Shown one piece after another: positions 60,201 through 64,000 of a DNA stretch of 64,000 bases. The number at the start of each line of letters is the position of its first letter. Position 1 is the first letter of the stretch. The position numbers were made by a program, and so were the translations under genes. Location: NCBI GenBank assembly GCA_015832175.1, contig WJXW01000010.1:1922001-1986000 (forward strand). The letters are read 5' to 3'. The notes below the pieces were generated by a model. That model was not told where the DNA came from and did not search any database. It worked only from the letters and a program-made list of their open reading frames with translations. Origin of the DNA: Paraphaeosphaeria minitans (lineage: Eukaryota > Ascomycota > Dothideomycetes > Pleosporales > Didymosphaeriaceae).

Positions 60201-60900
60201 CTAAGTAATATCCTAGAGCGAAGTTAGGAATACCCCTTTCTAGTCTTTATCTAGAGTATTAAAGGGTATTGCGTTGTCCTCCTTATCTACTAGCGTGGCG
60301 AGGAGGCCCTACCTCTCTACTACCTAGGTGTTAAGAGCGACGAGACCCCTAGCTACGCTAATTATAATTTTGCTGCTATAGACATCTACTACTACCTTAG
60401 ACTTAGCTAGCTAGGGGGCCCCTAGGATTATATCCTAGTAGAGGTTAGGGATTATATAAGCGTAAAGGGTCTGTTACTATCTAGATATATTATAAGGCAC
60501 TACTACTATCTCTATAATAAGGGTCTATAGTAATAACCTAGCAGCCTATTCTAGCTCTTAGGCTAGAATTATAATACACTATAGTGAGAGTAAATCTACT
60601 AGCCTAGGGCTAATTACTGCAAAGCATTCACACCCTATATTAATTAGGGCCTCTACATACTATGTACTATTAAGGAAGACATAGAGGGTAAAGGTAGGCC
60701 TATTTATACCTACTCTAGCCCTAGCTACTCTAACTATTACAGCTCGCCCTAATTGTATCTCTATTAATGCTGTTACGCTTAGCCCCTATATTAGCGCTAG
60801 ACTAGGGGCTATTCTTTTCCTAACTAGATACTTGTCTTATTGTGCTAAGGTTAGGTTGTAATTACCTAGAGTAAAACTGTATTAGGGTAGGCTCTAGCTA
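57250..60900 (-). pseudogene. Gypsy C pol remnant: protease, RT, RNase H, integrase
   Basis: RT includes 'YINSALKDTLGNIYIAYLDN'; its YLDD box is now YLDN at 59517-59528. RNase H lies at about 58700-59030 ('IAYHSTALTLA', 'KKLLTIMQAL', 'ILIDYKNLKYFT', ending 'ARLDALSWR'). Integrase lies at about 57780-58500 ('LLITDRGLDWLEKF', 'SGIERAN', 'LMLNNRASTAIG'). Protease is less clear, around 60300-60560. Stops at Gln and Trp positions are frequent. Confidence 0.82.
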
Positions 60901-61850
60901 TATAGTTAGGCTTACCGCAGTAAGTGCACATACCTACGTTCTAGCGTTGCTAGAAGATATATTTAGGTATCTAGTTTAGGCGCTACTTACCTACCTCTCC
61001 GCCAGCTTAGGGCTAGGTTAAGGTTAAAGCCGCTACAGGAGCTATATAGACGTTACTATCGCTATCCTTAGGAGGGGGCTAGCCACCCTTATAGGAGGTA
61101 GCTTAAGTAGTAAGCTTATCTTCTAGGGCCTCTATTTTAAGGTTCACTGTAATCTGTAAAAACCTAGCAACAGCTGCGTTATAGTCCCCTTTAGGAACAT
61201 TGTAGTTAAGGGCAACTATATAGATGTTACGCTAGATTACATAGCGTAACTTACGCAGTTTCTTAGCGTTACCCTACTAGCTGCTGCCTACCTCTACTAA
61301 GGTCTGTTTAAAGCGGACGTAAAAGTTAGAGAAACTCTCCCTAAGGCCCTACCTAATTATGTTAAGGCGTGCTTTAGCCTTTTACTAGGCATGTTTATTA
61401 GTGTATATAAAGGTAAGGTACTGTATAAACGTCTACAGGTTAAACTGGCTGTTTGCCCCCCTAGTTTAGTAGAAGGCCGCCACCATGTCCTAAGGACTAT
61501 TATCTAGGCAGTCCTATATTAGCGCCTATTTCTTTTAGGGGGAGCCAATAAACTGCTTATTGGCCTAGAGCTTATAATCTATTGTGACCTTCTAGGCCCT
61601 AAACTGTGTCTTTAAGCCCCTAAACTTAGTTAGGCTTAGGAGTAGTTTGCGCTGTAGGATTAGCTAGTCTATACTAGTAAATAGGGATCTACCCCCTATA
61701 GTAGAGGTGGATGGGCCTAGGGTGGTACTAGCGTAGGCCTATTAGCGTATAAAGAGCTTGCGCAGCTCTTTATTCTAGAGTTATAGCGTTTATATAGTAG
61801 AGCGGTCTTTGTCTCTAGTAGTGATTAAGTTCTGTAGTTATTTAACTAAC
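60900..61850 (-). pseudogene. Gypsy C gag remnant
   Basis: On the minus strand near 61480-61080 a gag-type capsid reading is visible: 'MVAAFYQTRGANSQ', 'ARLNIIRQGLRESFSNFYVR', 'FKQTLVEVG' and 'AVARFLQITVNLKIEAL'. A Gly/Pro/Asp-containing linker follows towards protease. The start of gag is not defined. Confidence 0.65.
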
Positions 61851-61948
61851 TTGGCGATATTAGAGGTATCTATTAGTGGGTTATTCTAGACTCTGTTACG
61901 TTTCTCTGTTCCTTTAAACGACTCTTTTCTAGAAGACCTAGAATTTAA

Positions 61949-62141
61949 TGTTATGGGCTAGCCTTAGAGAATAAACAGAACTATAAGTGCCAAATATAAA
62001 GGATGAATTCTAGGTATTAAGTCTCTATAGGGGGGTGTGCCGCTTATAAGAAGAGTTTTCCTTAGTAGGTTCACTTCTTTTAGGGCAGTTCCTTTCCTTA
62101 AGATCCTTCCAAAGGCTAGGGCTATGCCCCAGCCCATCACA
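61949..62141 (-). repeat. 5' LTR of gypsy C (193 bp)
   Basis: It starts 'tgttatgggctagcc' and ends 'cccatcaca'. The end is less mutated than in the partner at 55003. Confidence 0.93.
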
Positions 62142-64000
62142 TTATTAATAAGCGTAATTACGTAGCACTTTAATTTAGTTTGGCCACAATAGTAAACCTA
62201 TAAGAAGAACTAGATTGTTATTAATAGATTTATACAAGACTTAAATAGTATTACTATGTTTACGCGCTGTAGATTTAATCCTACGCTAGCTATCTATAGC
62301 GTTACTACTATAATCTATACTTTATTAATTTTATTTATATTTATAAACTTGCGTAAGTTAGTCTTATAGTCTTTAGCTTTTGTACTTATAGTGTAATTAA
62401 GGATATTTCTATCCCTATAGGTATGGCATAGTATAGCGATTAGGATTCTGGCATAGTTAGGCTATACTATCCTAATTACTACCTTTTGGCGCGTCTATTT
62501 ATCCTCGCGCAGCGTTTCTTAGATAGGGTCTAGTATTCCCTTTAGCGTTAACCACTTTGCGTATAACGTGGACATCTGCAACCTTATTACTAGATAACTC
62601 TAGGTAGTAGTATTGCGTGGGAATTCTAGATACTAGAGTAGAGTGTAATTCTTAGTAAACTCCTTAGTCTTATTATCTTACTTCTTCTACTTATTAAAAG
62701 CCTACACGACTAGCGCTACGCTTACTATAGCTAGGGCTATTATATATTTATGTGCCTTATTAGCTAACCCTTTTTTAGGCTTCTGGCTTAGAGGTGCTCC
62801 GCGCTCCTACCACTCTACTAGGGCTTTATTATACTTATAGTTTATCTCTATCTATAGCTTATCTTCTGCGTTTTAGATCCACTTCTCCTCTCTTTTATTA
62901 GGTTTTATATATACAGAGCGCCTCACTAGCTCACTAGTTATAGGAACAATAACGCAGTTATTAAACTAATACGTGTTTAGCGTCTAGGCTATAATAAACA
63001 ATAGCGCAGCTTCTTGTGCTATATTATTAAAGTTCTTATAGAATGCTATCTTGCGAAAGGACTTATTAGTTACACTAAATACACTAATACTTTTAGTTAT
63101 ATAGCAGCGCAGGTTATTAAGGTTATTTATCTTATTACTACTATAAAAACGCTAAAGCCCTTTAAAGGTATCTATAGTAGTAGTCTAGAATAGCTATTAG
63201 AGCGCGGCAGCACAGAAAATATAACTATTAACTAGGTTGTTCCCCTCTAGCGTACTAGATGCGCCCTAGACGATTAGGTAGTGTTAATAGGCGTTCTAGA
63301 GGAATGTATAGGCGTATTCTATTACAGTCTATATTTTAGACCTATTTACAGCTTAGTAGCACTTGTTATATAACACGCACTTAACTACTAGGAGATCCGC
63401 TTTATATATGTAGGTTATTAGAGTTCCTTAAAACTTCCTATCTGTGCTACGCTTCTTCCCTATTGTAATAAGGCTAAACTTAAACTTATTAAAGACGTTT
63501 CTAATATAGTAAAGAGTTAATAAGATAATAAGATCTAAGGCCCTAGTTGGCATATGCGGGTGAGGGGAAAGGACGTCCAAACTATTTAATATAAACATAT
63601 TAATCTAGAAGCTCTACTCTATAGGTAGAACATTCCCCTATTTATCTTTTTATATTCTGTTACTATTAATAATGCCCTAATTAGAACTTATGTCCTTAAT
63701 ATTAACCCTCTTGCTGTATTTAGCAACCTCTATTATAGAGAGAGGTAGGTGGTTCTGTAAAGCACTCTAGTTCTTACCCTCTTTAAAGGTAAAGCGAAAA
63801 CTAAAGTATATTTTAAAAAAGGTACCACTCTTAAGTATCTTCTATATATTGTCTTAGAAACTAGTTAGAGTAGTACGTGGGGTAATAATAAGAGTGCTAC
63901 TAGACTTAGGCTCTTAGTTAAGAAAGAGTTTCTTATAATTAGATAGTAAGCACTAGTAGGCAATAAGGTTATAAAAACAAGAGGGGTAATTACTATTAAT
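62142..64000 (-). pseudogene. SNF2-family helicase (main part, runs off the window)
   Basis: The minus strand, with RIP stops read through, gives the C-terminal lobe of a SNF2-type ATPase: 'KVVIRIVQPNYARILIAILC', 'KAKDYKTNLRKFININK', 'VQIIVVTLQIASVGLNLQR' (motif V region) and 'QFFFQVYYCGQTKLKCYVI' (motif VI; the family has R-x-x-R-x-GQT, here with Arg and Cys lesions). Upstream are 'EFPRNTTTQSYLVIRLQM' and a linker with 'NKALVEWQERGAPLSQKPKK'. The N-terminal lobe would lie at 63-64 kb and beyond and is poorly readable. The gene continues at 54630-55002 beyond element C. SNF2 ATPases of this kind are often repeated in ascomycete accessory regions. Confidence 0.65.

Larger units (their letters stand above)
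55003..62141 (-). mobile_element. Complete Ty3/gypsy element C, RIP-inactivated
   Basis: This 7.1-kb element has 193-bp LTRs and identical target duplications TTATT at 54998-55002 and 62142-62146. On the minus strand the order from high to low coordinates is gag, protease, RT, RNase H, integrase, as in Ty3/gypsy. A long frame antisense to pol occupies the ~1.2 kb next to the 3' LTR. It interrupts the SNF2-like gene. Confidence 0.93.

Noticed and set aside
31980..64000. A Starship giant element
   Set aside because: I found no DUF3435 tyrosine recombinase reading, no terminal direct repeats and no other Starship marker genes. The helicase-rich content alone is not enough.

Overview
The window looks like nuclear DNA of a filamentous ascomycete (Pezizomycotina). 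The first ~2.7 kb has normal composition and carries the 3' end of a secondary-metabolism-type O-methyltransferase gene with a small GT-AG intron. From ~2.7 kb to the right edge the sequence is an AT-rich transposon graveyard with the signature of repeat-induced point mutation (RIP): coding frames are broken mainly by TAG and TAA where families have CAG, CAA or TGG, motif residues change by C-to-T or G-to-A (Cys to Tyr, His to Tyr, Asp to Asn), paired LTRs differ by transitions, and no real open frame longer than ~120 codons survives. I read the dead genes by treating these stops as RIP lesions; every product call there is on that basis.

Layout. 2.3-3.1 kb: C-terminal part of a pogo/Fot-type transposase. 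3.3-12 kb: a minus-strand LINE remnant interrupted by a solo LTR (TSD GGTTT) and by a full-length Ty3/gypsy chromovirus of the same LTR family (4532-11159, 416-bp LTRs, TSD AATAT) that ends in a chromodomain and carries an antisense cysteine-rich frame near its 3' LTR. 13.1-31.8 kb: an old Ty3/gypsy element (gag, protease, RT) split by two complete Ty1/copia elements, D (16489-23817, TSD CTAGG, plus strand) and B (24134-31365, TSD AATAG, minus strand). A little-mutated solo LTR of the B family sits at 13102-13339 (TSD TTTTA).

31.8-54.6 kb is the least conventional part. It holds a RIP-killed RecQ-type helicase with an OrsD/DUF3505-like N-terminus (telomere-linked-helicase type), a ~62-bp minisatellite, a very long unidentified frame (38.4-42.7 kb), several further unidentified frames on both strands (one with an OrsD-like finger), and a dispersed minisatellite field built on AACGCAAATTAA/AACGCGAATTAA words. 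54.6-64 kb: a minus-strand SNF2-family helicase pseudogene split by a complete Ty3/gypsy element C (55003-62141, 193-bp LTRs, TSD TTATT), which again has a long frame antisense to pol next to its 3' LTR.

Nothing from 2.3 kb onward is likely to encode a working protein. The value of the region is its insertion stratigraphy, its helicase-rich, possibly subtelomeric module, and the recurrent antisense frames. I saw no tRNA, rRNA or CRISPR array.
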